A DNA stretch of 7,574 nt from an uncultured Collinsella sp. (GTDB lineage Bacteria; Actinomycetota; Coriobacteriia; Coriobacteriales; Coriobacteriaceae), in assembly GCA_902489225.1 (NCBI GenBank), contig CABTZA010000091.1, positions 1 through 7,574 of the forward strand, given 5' to 3'. Shown here in pieces: positions 1-6,163 of the stretch (its first letter is position 1; the number at the start of each line of letters is the position of its first letter). The notes below the pieces were generated by a model. That model was not told the DNA's origin, searched no databases, and saw nothing but the letters and a program-made list of their open reading frames with translations. The translations under genes were made by a program, and so were the position numbers.

Positions 1-429
1 ATATGCCTTGTAGCTTGACCAGCGGTATGCTTCGAGTGAGTTAATTGCACCCTTCACAGGATTGAGATGGATATAATCGAGTAGCTGCACCGCCTGTGTG
101 TCCGACTCGACCGCGACCCGCGAATAGCGATTGTCAAACAAATGCCCCGTTCTCCCCGTTTTCCCATTGAAATACTTAGCATATGCCGTCAATGCGCACT
201 GCATCGCCTTTGAAAGATTGTCGAACGGATCATCAACCATCAAATGAAAGTGGTTGTCCATAAGGCACCAAGCCAAAACCGCCACTTCATGGCGCGCAAA
301 CCTGTCCGAGATGTCCGATAAGAAACGATATCGGTCAGAGTCATCTTCAAAAATAATCTGTTTGGAGTTGCCACGGTCAAAGACGTGGTAATAGCCGGTG
401 AGCGAAACGGCGCGGGCGCATCGGGGCAT
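1..429 (-). CDS. REP-associated tyrosine transposase (Y1/HUH, IS200-like), C-terminus cut by window edge
   Basis: This is the N-terminal 143 residues of a Y1 single-stranded-DNA transposase, open to the left edge. The ATG is at 429-427 on the minus strand, preceded by AAAGGAG (441-435) with a 5-base spacer. Visible motifs are YYHVFDRGN (residues 13-21), the metal-binding HUH signature DNHFHLM (H60, H62), YAKYFN (83-88), GHLFDNRYSR (95-104), YIHLNPVKG (119-127, Y119 probably the catalytic tyrosine) and YRWSSY (135-140). The WSSY and YIHxNPV motifs are typical of REP-associated transposases (RAYTs) rather than classical IS200 TnpA. In that family the enzyme nicks and rejoins single strands at REP palindromes and is usually a single-copy, domesticated gene. 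A REP-like hairpin cluster lies just upstream, which fits. Family membership is secure; whether the gene is intact beyond the edge cannot be seen. Confidence 0.9.
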   Translation of the reverse strand, partial: MPRCARAVSLTGYYHVFDRGNSKQIIFEDDSDRYRFLSDISDRFARHEVAVLAWCLMDNHFHLMVDDPFDNLSKAMQCALTAYAKYFNGKTGRTGHLFDNRYSRVAVESDTQAVQLLDYIHLNPVKGAINSLEAYRWSSYKAY

Positions 430-431
430 AA

Positions 432-474
432 TCTCTCCTTTCAAAACTGAACAGGCAACACCTAAAAGGAGAGA
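432..474 (-). promoter_or_regulatory. Inverted repeat masking the transposase ribosome binding site
   Basis: The arms are a perfect 10-bp inverted repeat: TCTCTCCTTT at 432-441 and AAAGGAGAGA at 465-474, with a 23-base loop. In the minus-strand transcript the arm at 441-432 contains the Shine-Dalgarno AAAGGAG of the transposase, and the upstream arm is an exact anti-Shine-Dalgarno. Folding would hide the ribosome binding site. IS200 is known to limit its transposase with an RBS-occluding 5' UTR hairpin, so a comparable role here is a reasonable inference. The base pairing is read directly from the sequence; the regulation is inferred. Confidence 0.55.
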
Positions 475-504
475 AGGAACGCGAAATGCTGAGCCTGTGA
501 CCTA

Positions 505-510
505 TTTATA
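505..510 (-). promoter_or_regulatory. Candidate -10 box for the transposase gene
   Basis: On the minus strand TATAAA is followed by TAGG, about 75 bases upstream of the transposase ATG. Transcription from here would include the complete RBS-masking hairpin (432-474). No good -35 hexamer lies at the normal distance, so this is only a weak candidate. Confidence 0.25.
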
Positions 511-613
511 TCCAATGAGCGGCAAAAACAGGTTCAGAACGGCAAAATGGCAAAACGATATCTGTCCCAAATGAGTGAAAGCACTCATGTAAGTCTGTCC
601 CCAATGAGCGGGG
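511..613. repeat. REP-like repeat cluster beside the transposase
   Basis: The unit TCTGTCCCAAATGAG (561-575) recurs as TCTGTCCCCAATGAG (594-608, 14 of 15 bases identical), and a shorter match TCCAATGAGCGG sits at 511-522. Between the two full units is a perfect 7-bp hairpin, ATGAGTG-AAAG-CACTCAT (571-588). The second unit also forms a small CCCC/GGGG stem (599-602 with 610-613). On the minus strand the units read GGGACAGA and GGGGACAGA, so a GGAC tetranucleotide lies 5' of the hairpin. RAYT-linked REPs are described as a GTAG or GGAC tetranucleotide followed by an imperfect palindrome, so this is probably the target element of the adjacent transposase. I recall similar GTAAGTCTGTCCCC repeats beside such genes in other bacteria but could not check. 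Confidence 0.55.
571..588. repeat. Perfect hairpin at the core of the REP-like element
   Basis: ATGAGTG (571-577) and CACTCAT (582-588) are exact reverse complements around a four-base AAAG loop. A T-tract is absent on both sides, so it is not an intrinsic terminator. Its position between two TCTGTCCC direct repeats fits a REP palindrome. Confidence 0.6.
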
Positions 614-631
614 CGATGCAGCAGGCAGATA

Positions 632-671
632 GTTTTAGTTAAAGCGTTTCAGTTTATTGAAGCGTTTTAGT
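632..671 (+). promoter_or_regulatory. Repeated operator-like motifs upstream of adhE
   Basis: AAGCGTTTCAGT (642-653) and AAGCGTTTTAGT (660-671) match at 11 of 12 positions and start 18 bases apart. A partial third copy, GTTTTAGT, lies at 632-639. Each full copy contains AAGCGTTT, which fits the AANCGNTT core of LacI/CcpA-family operators, and the first also partly resembles a catabolite-response element. They lie 91-130 bases before the adhE ATG and upstream of the candidate promoter, so an activator or upstream repressor site is possible. The regulator is unknown and no such gene is in the window. Confidence 0.35.
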
Positions 672-712
672 GTGCCTTTTACGGGAATCTTACCGTTCGC
701 CGAATAATTTCT

Positions 713-721
713 TGCTATCAT
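713..721 (+). promoter_or_regulatory. Candidate extended -10 promoter for adhE
   Basis: TGCTATCAT (TG at 713-714, TATCAT at 716-721) matches an extended -10 element with one mismatch to TATAAT. It would start transcription near 728 and give a leader of roughly 34 bases ending in AAGGAG (750-755), 6 bases before the ATG. No strong -35 lies at the usual spacing; TTACCG at 690-695 is 20 bases upstream. Extended -10 promoters need the -35 less. Confidence 0.4.
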
Positions 722-761
722 GCAAGGCGTAGGGTAAATCTCCGATCGCAAGGAGACACAA

Positions 762-3410
762 ATGGTGAAAAAGTCACCGGAAAACACTACTCCCGCAATT
801 GTGGACAACGTAGAGGCGCTTGAGGCTAAGCTCGCTCAGATGCGAGAGGCCCAGGCGCTTTTTGCTACGTACACGCAGGAGCAGGTCGACAAGATCTTCT
901 ATGAGGCCGCCATGGCCGCCAACAAGGCTCGTATCCCGTTGGCGAAGATGGCCATCGAGGAGACCGGCCGCGGCGTTCTTGAGGACAAGGTCATCAAGAA
1001 CCACTACGCCGCAGAGTACATCTACAACGCTTACAAGAACACCAAGACCTGTGGTGTCCTGGAGCGCGACGAGGCTTACGGCATCACCAAGATCGCCGAG
1101 CCCATCGGCATCGTGGGCGCCGTCATCCCGACGACCAACCCCACCTCCACCGCGATCTTCAAGACGCTGATCTGCCTGAAGACCCGCAACGCCATCATCA
1201 TCTCCCCGCACCCGGCTGCCGCCAAGTGCACCATCGCCGCCGCCAAGCTCGTGCTTGACGCCGCCGTCAAGGCCGGCGCCCCCGAGGGCATCATCGGCTG
1301 GGTCGATGTCCCCTCCATCGAGCTGACCAACATGGTCATGCGCGACGTCGACATCATCCTCGCCACCGGTGGCCCGGGCATGGTCAAGGCCGCTTACTCC
1401 TCGGGCAAGCCCGCCCTGGGCGTTGGCGCCGGTAACACCCCGGTCGTCATCGACGACACCGCCGACGTGCTGCTCGCCGTCAACTCCATCATCCACTCCA
1501 AGACCTTCGACAACGGCATGATCTGCGCCTCCGAGCAGTCCGTGACCGTCATCGACACCATCTATGACCAGGTCAAGGCCGAGTTCCAGAAGCGCGGCTG
1601 CTACTTCGTCAAGCAGGGTGCCGAGATGGAGGCCCTGCGTGCCGCCATGTTCAAGAACGGCGCTCTCGATCACCGCATCCCCGGCATGGCCGCTGCCAAG
1701 ATCGCCGAGCTCGCCGGCATCGAGGTTCCCGCCAAGACCAAGATCCTGATCGCCGAGGTCACCTCCACCGACCCCGCCAAGGAGGAGTTCTCCCACGAGA
1801 AGCTCTCCCCGGTCCTGGCCATGTACCACGCCAAGGACTTCCAGGAGGCCGTCGACAAGGCCGAGCACCTGGTGCTTGCCGGTGGCCCGGGCCACACCGC
1901 CTCTCTGTACGTGCACCCCGCCCAGGCCGAGAGGATCAGCCTGTTCGAGCACGTCATGAAGGCCTGCCGTATCGTCATCAACACCCCGTCCTCGCACGGC
2001 GGCATCGGTGACCTGTACAACTTTGGCATGAAGCCGTCTCTGACCCTGGGCTGCGGCTCCTGGGGCGGCAACTCCGTCTCCGAGAACGTTGGGGTGAAGC
2101 ACTTGATCAACGTTAAGACTGTGGCCGAGCGCCGTGAGAATATGCTGTGGTTCCGCGCTCCCGAGAAGGTCTACTTCAAGAAGGGTTCCACGCCCGTCGC
2201 CCTCGACGAGCTGGGCAACGTCATGGGCAAGAAGCGCGCCTTCATCGTCACCGACCAGTTCCTCTTCAAGAATGGCAACACCCGCGCCATCGAGGCCAAG
2301 CTCGACGAGATGGGCATCGCCCACGACTGCTTCTACGACGTCGAGCCCGATCCGTCGCTGCAGTGCGCACGTCGCGGCGCCAAGCAGATGGCTCTCTTTG
2401 AGCCGGACGTCATCATCGCCGTCGGCGGTGGCTCCGCTATGGACGCCGGCAAGATCATGTGGATGATGTACGAGCACCCCGAGTGCAAGTTTGAGGACAT
2501 GGCCATGGACTTCATGGACATCCGCAAGCGTATCTTCACCTTCCCCGAGATGGGCAAGAAGGCCTACTTCGTCGCCGTCCCGACCTCTTCGGGTACCGGC
2601 TCCGAGTGCACGCCGTTCGCCATCATCACCGACAAGGAGACCGGCATCAAGTGGCCGCTCGCCGACTACGCGCTGCTCCCCAACATGGCTATCGTCGACG
2701 CCGACAACTGCATGACCGCCCCGCGCGGCCTGACCGCTGCCTCCGGCATCGACGTCATGACCCACGCCATCGAGTCCTACGTCTCCATCATGGCTTCCGA
2801 CTACACCAAGGGCCTCTCCGAGCGCGCTGCCAAGCTCGTCTTCGAGAACCTGCCCTCCAGCTTCACGAACGGCGCCAAGGATCCGCACGCCCGCGAGGAG
2901 ATGCACAACGCCTCCTGCATGGCCGGTATGGCCTTCGCCAACGCCTTCCTGGGCCTCAACCACTCCATGGCCCACAAGCTCGGCGCTTTCCATCACCTGC
3001 CCCACGGCCTCGCAAACGCTGTCATCCTGACCCGCGTCATGCGCTACAACGCCGCCGAGGCACCCGTCAAGATGGGTACCTTCTCCCAGTATCCTTACCC
3101 CAACGCGCTGCACAACTACGCCGAGATGGCCAAGTACTGCGGCATCGAGGGCAAGGACGACAAGGAGGTCTTCGAGAACTTCATCACGAAGCTCGAGGAG
3201 CTCAAGGACTTCATCGGCGTCAAGAAGACCATCGCCGACTACGGTGTTGACGAGCAGTACTTCCTCGACACCCTCGACGAGATGACCGAGCAGGCATTCA
3301 ACGACCAGTGCACCGGCGCTAACCCGCGCTACCCGCTCATGAGCGAGATCAAGGAGCTCTACCTGGACGCCTACTACGGCCGCGAGCCCCAGGATTACGC
3401 CGTCTGCTAG
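762..3410 (+). CDS. adhE: Bifunctional acetaldehyde-CoA/alcohol dehydrogenase AdhE
   Basis: The 882-residue protein is full length for the family. It reduces acetyl-CoA to acetaldehyde and then ethanol, using two NADH, and family members assemble into cytoplasmic spirosome filaments. The N-terminal aldehyde dehydrogenase half (about 1-450) carries TNPTST from 125, GVGAGNTP (220-227) and the catalytic cysteine C255 in NGMICASEQ. The conserved linker (GVKHLIN, then ENMLWFR) leads to an iron-dependent alcohol dehydrogenase half (about 465-882). That half has the nucleotide-binding GGGSAMDAGK (555-564), PTSSGTGSE (607-615) and iron ligands D664, H668, H734 and H748, spaced exactly as D653, H657, H723 and H737 of E. 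coli AdhE. ATG 762 is preceded by AAGGAG at 750-755. Codons are almost all C- or G-ending except in the first 15 or so, suggesting high expression. No Rex-type operator was recognised upstream, although Rex commonly controls adhE. Identity is near certain. Confidence 0.98.
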   Translation: MVKKSPENTTPAIVDNVEALEAKLAQMREAQALFATYTQEQVDKIFYEAAMAANKARIPLAKMAIEETGRGVLEDKVIKNHYAAEYIYNAYKNTKTCGVLERDEAYGITKIAEPIGIVGAVIPTTNPTSTAIFKTLICLKTRNAIIISPHPAAAKCTIAAAKLVLDAAVKAGAPEGIIGWVDVPSIELTNMVMRDVDIILATGGPGMVKAAYSSGKPALGVGAGNTPVVIDDTADVLLAVNSIIHSKTFDNGMICASEQSVTVIDTIYDQVKAEFQKRGCYFVKQGAEMEALRAAMFKNGALDHRIPGMAAAKIAELAGIEVPAKTKILIAEVTSTDPAKEEFSHEKLSPVLAMYHAKDFQEAVDKAEHLVLAGGPGHTASLYVHPAQAERISLFEHVMKACRIVINTPSSHGGIGDLYNFGMKPSLTLGCGSWGGNSVSENVGVKHLINVKTVAERRENMLWFRAPEKVYFKKGSTPVALDELGNVMGKKRAFIVTDQFLFKNGNTRAIEAKLDEMGIAHDCFYDVEPDPSLQCARRGAKQMALFEPDVIIAVGGGSAMDAGKIMWMMYEHPECKFEDMAMDFMDIRKRIFTFPEMGKKAYFVAVPTSSGTGSECTPFAIITDKETGIKWPLADYALLPNMAIVDADNCMTAPRGLTAASGIDVMTHAIESYVSIMASDYTKGLSERAAKLVFENLPSSFTNGAKDPHAREEMHNASCMAGMAFANAFLGLNHSMAHKLGAFHHLPHGLANAVILTRVMRYNAAEAPVKMGTFSQYPYPNALHNYAEMAKYCGIEGKDDKEVFENFITKLEELKDFIGVKKTIADYGVDEQYFLDTLDEMTEQAFNDQCTGANPRYPLMSEIKELYLDAYYGREPQDYAVC

Positions 3411-3427
3411 TTTTAGCACGCTTTTTA

Positions 3428-3466
3428 ACGGCGGGGGTGCACGGGTGTTTCACACACCCCCGCCGT
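3428..3466 (+). terminator. GC-rich hairpin after adhE, lacking a U-tract
   Basis: ACGGCGGGGGTG (3428-3439) and CACCCCCGCCGT (3455-3466) form a perfect 12-bp stem with a 15-base loop, beginning 18 bases after the adhE stop. The following bases are CGCTTCTATC, not a T-run; the only T-run (3422-3426) lies before the stem. It could be a weak or factor-assisted terminator, an attenuator, or a 3'-end stabiliser of adhE mRNA. The structure is certain; the termination role is not. Confidence 0.5.
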
Positions 3467-3498
3467 CGCTTCTATCGCATCGTTGAAAGGATGCAACC

Positions 3499-4263
3499 AT
3501 GCTGCTACCCGATTCCAAGACCGAGCTCGTCCGCCGTGGCAACAAGGTCGTTTACGACCTGGGCGACAAGATTGTCAAGGTCTTTAACGAGACCAAGCCT
3601 GTCTCCGACGTGTTCAACGAGGCTTTGAATCTTGCCCGCATCAATGAGTGCGGCATCCGCAGCCCCAAGGCGCTCGAGGTTTCCCAGCTCGAGAACGCCA
3701 ACGGCTGGGCGCTCGTGACCGAGAAGGTTCCGGGCACCACCCTTGCCGAGAAGATGACTGCCGAGCCCCAGCGCTTTGGTGAGTACCTCGAGATGTTCGT
3801 CGACCTCCAGATCGAGATCCACGGCTACACCTCCCCGCTGCTCAACCGTCAGCGCGACAAGTACGCCCGCATGATCGACAGCCTTGATCAGCTCAATGCC
3901 ACCACGCGCTACAACCTTCAGGAGCGTCTGGACGGCATGACCAAGGAGTTCAAGGTCTGCCACGGCGACTTCAACCCCTCCAACGTCATCGTCGGCGACG
4001 ACGGTCAGCTCTATGTGTGCGACTGGGCACACGCTACCCAGGGCTCCCCTGCTGCCGACGTTGCCACCACCTACCTGCTCTTTGCCCTCAACAGCAAGGA
4101 TCAGGCCGAGGCCTACCTGGAGCTCTACTGCGACCGCGCCGACATGCCCATGCAGGTCGTGCGTCAGTGGACGAGCATCGTCGCCGCTTCCGAGCTCGCT
4201 CGCAAGCGCAACGTGAACGATGAGTTCCTGAAGAACTGGATCGACGTCGTCGATTATCAGTAA
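3499..4263 (+). CDS. APH-fold phosphotransferase, TIGR02172-like, substrate unknown
   Basis: This 254-residue soluble protein has the aminoglycoside phosphotransferase/choline kinase fold and probably transfers phosphate from ATP to an unidentified small molecule. The N-lobe has GNKVVYDLGDKIVKVF with a probable ATP-binding lysine K27, and E41 in FNEALNLAR could pair with it. The hinge is LVTEKVPG (72-79). The C-lobe has the catalytic loop HGDFNPSN (155-162, base D157, metal ligand N162) and the metal-binding D175-W176. All the residues expected of an active kinase are present. From memory the sequence resembles the family first catalogued as TIGR02172 (Fibrobacter paralogous family), including VCHGDFNPSN, the HATQG stretch and the C-terminal VVDYQ; I could not search to confirm. 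AAAGGA (3486-3491) precedes the ATG by 7 bases. It lies 88 bases after adhE with no clear promoter between. An antibiotic-resistance role is not supported. Confidence 0.85.
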   Translation: MLLPDSKTELVRRGNKVVYDLGDKIVKVFNETKPVSDVFNEALNLARINECGIRSPKALEVSQLENANGWALVTEKVPGTTLAEKMTAEPQRFGEYLEMFVDLQIEIHGYTSPLLNRQRDKYARMIDSLDQLNATTRYNLQERLDGMTKEFKVCHGDFNPSNVIVGDDGQLYVCDWAHATQGSPAADVATTYLLFALNSKDQAEAYLELYCDRADMPMQVVRQWTSIVAASELARKRNVNDEFLKNWIDVVDYQ

Positions 4264-4295
4264 TATCTGAGCGATTCATTTCGCATCGGAGGCAC

Positions 4296-4339
4296 AAAGG
4301 AAAACCCCGCAGCTCGAATGGGCTGTGGGGTTTTCCTTT
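4296..4339. terminator. Bidirectional intrinsic terminator between the convergent genes
   Basis: The arms at 4296-4313 and 4322-4339 pair over 18 positions with a single G-U wobble and an 8-base loop. The core stem is CCCCGCAGC/GCTGTGGGG, flanked by AAAGGAAAA on one side and TTTTCCTTT on the other. T-rich tracts therefore follow the GC stem on both strands. It begins 33 bases after the phosphotransferase stop and would end that transcript, while also backing up termination of proS from the other side. Confidence 0.88.
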
Positions 4340-4363
4340 ACCCGTCGAGCTAATTCACGCAAC

Positions 4364-4408
4364 AAAAAGGACTGCTCCGCATCTCATCCTAAGAGAGATA
4401 CGGAGCAG
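4364..4408 (-). terminator. Intrinsic terminator of the rseP-ispG-proS operon
   Basis: On the minus strand CTGCTCCGTATCTC (4408-4395) pairs with GAGATGCGGAGCAG (4385-4372), 13 of 14 bases, with a 9-base loop. It is followed by TCCTTTTTG, where the T-run is complementary to 4364-4368. The stem starts 33 bases after the proS stop codon, the classic position for a rho-independent terminator. Confidence 0.85.
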
Positions 4409-4441
4409 ACCTGCAATTACATCTAATAGCAGAAGCGTAGA

Positions 4442-6163
4442 TTAGCGACGGGCAGCCTTCACAAGCTCGGCGACCTTGGCGACGACCTCGTCGATCGCCA
4501 CATCCTCGCGCTCACCCGTGGCACGGTCCTTGAGCTCAACGGTGCCATTCTTAAGGCCACGCTTACCCAGAACGACCTGATACGGGAAGCCCATAAGGTC
4601 GTTGTCGGCAAACTTAAAGCCGGGACGCTCGTCGCGGTCGTCGACGACAACCTCGATACCCTCGGCGCACAGGCCATCAACGATCTGCTCGCAGACGGTA
4701 GCGCACTCCTCCTTCATGGGATCGAGCGGAATCACCGCGACCTCGTACGGGGCAACGGAGACCGGCCAGACGATACCGTGCTCGTCGTTGTGCTGCTCCA
4801 CGACGGCAGCGAGCGAGCGGGACACACCAACGCCGTAGCAGCCCATGATGAGCGGCTTCTCCTTGCCGTCCTCGTCCATAAAGGTGGCACCCATGGCCTC
4901 GGAATACTTGGTGCCCAGCTGGAAGACCTGGGAGACCTCGATGCCGCGAGCAGCGGAGAGCGGCTTGCCGCAGTGCGGGCAGGGATCGCCGGCCACAACG
5001 GTTACCAGGTCGGCCCACTCGTCGACGGTAAAGTCGCGCTCGGGGCAGGCACCGGTAAAGTGATAGTCGACCTCGTTGGCGCCGCAGGGCCACTGCTTAG
5101 ACTCACGCAGGCTCTCGTCACACACCAGGCGGATGCCCTCGGGCAAGTTAACCGGTCCGATAAAGCCCTTATGCAGACTATAAGTCTGGAGCTCCTCATC
5201 AGTCATCATTCGATAGCCCTTGCCAAAGACATGCTCGGCCTTGCAATCATTGAGCTCGTGGTCGCCCGGAACAATGGCCACGACTGGCTTGCCCTCGGCG
5301 TCAATGAGAGCCAAGGACTTGCGTGTACCGTTCTCGGGGAAGCCGAAGAACTTTGCAACGGCCTCGATGGTGCCCATGCCCGGAGTCTCGACCTTGGTAA
5401 GCGTACCGTCGCCAGGACCCTCGGTCACGACGACCTTGGTGCTTGCCGCCTCGTCATCGGCAGCAAAGCCGCAATCGTCGCAGTAGACCAGCGAAGCCTC
5501 GCCAGCGTCGGCCAAAGCCATGTACTCAACGGAGGTATCGCCACCGATCTCACCAGAGTCGGCAACAACAGGCAGGGCCTTGATGTAGCAGCGCTCGCAG
5601 ATGTTAGCGTAGGCCTGCTTCATCTTGTCATACTCCTCCTGCAGGCTCTCCTGCGTGGCGGAGAAGCTGTAGGCGTCCTTCATGATGAACTCGCGACCGC
5701 GCATCAGGCCAAAGCGGGGACGGAACTCGTCGCGGAACTTGTCCTGAATGTGGTAAAGGTTGACAGGCAGCTGCTTATAGGAGCGCAGCTCGTTGCGCAC
5801 CAAGGCCGTGACGGTCTCCTCGTGCGTGGGGCCCAGGACGAACTCGCGACCATGACGGTCGTCAAAGCGCACAAGCTCCTTACCATAGGCGTCGATGCGG
5901 CCGGACTCGCGCCACAACTCGGCGTCGACCATGATAGGCATCATAAGCTCCTGGGCGCCGGCGGCGTCCATCTCGTCGCGCACGATGTTCTCGATCTTGC
6001 GAATCGAGCGCCAAGCAAGCGGCAGGTAGGAATATAGACCGGCGGCCTCCTTGCGGATCATGCCGGCACGGAGCAGCAGACGGTGGCTGGCGAGCTCAGC
6101 GTCCGCCGGATCCTCTTTAAGCGTCGGCGCATAAAGCTTAGACATATACATTGCTCGGGTCAT
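4442..6163 (-). CDS. proS: Prolyl-tRNA synthetase, bacterial type with editing insertion domain
   Basis: This 573-residue class II synthetase charges tRNA-Pro with proline in the cytoplasm. It has the length and domain order of the bacterial (ProS type 1) form. The catalytic core shows GPTHEE (111-116), motif 2 FRDEFRPRFGLMRGREF (143-159) and motif 3 GCYGVGVSRS (441-450). Between motifs 2 and 3, about 225-405, is the INS domain that hydrolyses mischarged Ala-tRNA-Pro. K282 in TRKSLAL and H368 in DYHF appear to match the editing lysine K279 and H369 of E. coli ProRS. The anticodon-binding domain spans about 470-573. Cysteine pairs C228/C231 and C395/C398 flank the INS domain and might form a small metal site. 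The ATG directly follows the ispG TAA with no gap, and GAGGAG (6175-6170) is 6 bases upstream, which fixes this start over Met5 and Met7. Two terminators follow. Confidence 0.98.
   Translation of the reverse strand: MTRAMYMSKLYAPTLKEDPADAELASHRLLLRAGMIRKEAAGLYSYLPLAWRSIRKIENIVRDEMDAAGAQELMMPIMVDAELWRESGRIDAYGKELVRFDDRHGREFVLGPTHEETVTALVRNELRSYKQLPVNLYHIQDKFRDEFRPRFGLMRGREFIMKDAYSFSATQESLQEEYDKMKQAYANICERCYIKALPVVADSGEIGGDTSVEYMALADAGEASLVYCDDCGFAADDEAASTKVVVTEGPGDGTLTKVETPGMGTIEAVAKFFGFPENGTRKSLALIDAEGKPVVAIVPGDHELNDCKAEHVFGKGYRMMTDEELQTYSLHKGFIGPVNLPEGIRLVCDESLRESKQWPCGANEVDYHFTGACPERDFTVDEWADLVTVVAGDPCPHCGKPLSAARGIEVSQVFQLGTKYSEAMGATFMDEDGKEKPLIMGCYGVGVSRSLAAVVEQHNDEHGIVWPVSVAPYEVAVIPLDPMKEECATVCEQIVDGLCAEGIEVVVDDRDERPGFKFADNDLMGFPYQVVLGKRGLKNGTVELKDRATGEREDVAIDEVVAKVAELVKAARR

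Noticed and set aside
609..761. Rex redox-repressor operator before adhE
   Set aside because: Expected from known adhE regulation, but I saw no TTGTGAA-type inverted repeat in this stretch.
430..761. CRISPR array or tRNA gene in the long intergenic stretch
   Set aside because: The repeats are too few, short and irregular for CRISPR, and I recognised no tRNA cloverleaf or T-loop sequence.
774..3419. 881-codon open frame antisense to adhE
   Set aside because: It mirrors adhE in the antisense frame, where strong C/G-ending codon bias removes stops. The translation is a low-complexity run of V, L, G, D and H with no recognisable domain.
3437..3628. 63-codon plus-strand frame over the start of the phosphotransferase
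   Set aside because: It begins in the hairpin and overlaps a clearly coding frame; it reads as an arginine/serine-rich shadow.
3499..4263. Aminoglycoside resistance gene
   Set aside because: Only the general APH-fold motifs are shared. The codon use matches the chromosomal neighbours, the protein resembles a widespread housekeeping-like family, and no resistance-associated mobile context surrounds it.
4778..6037. 419-codon open frame antisense to proS
   Set aside because: Shadow of proS codon bias; no family motifs, and proS itself is unmistakable.
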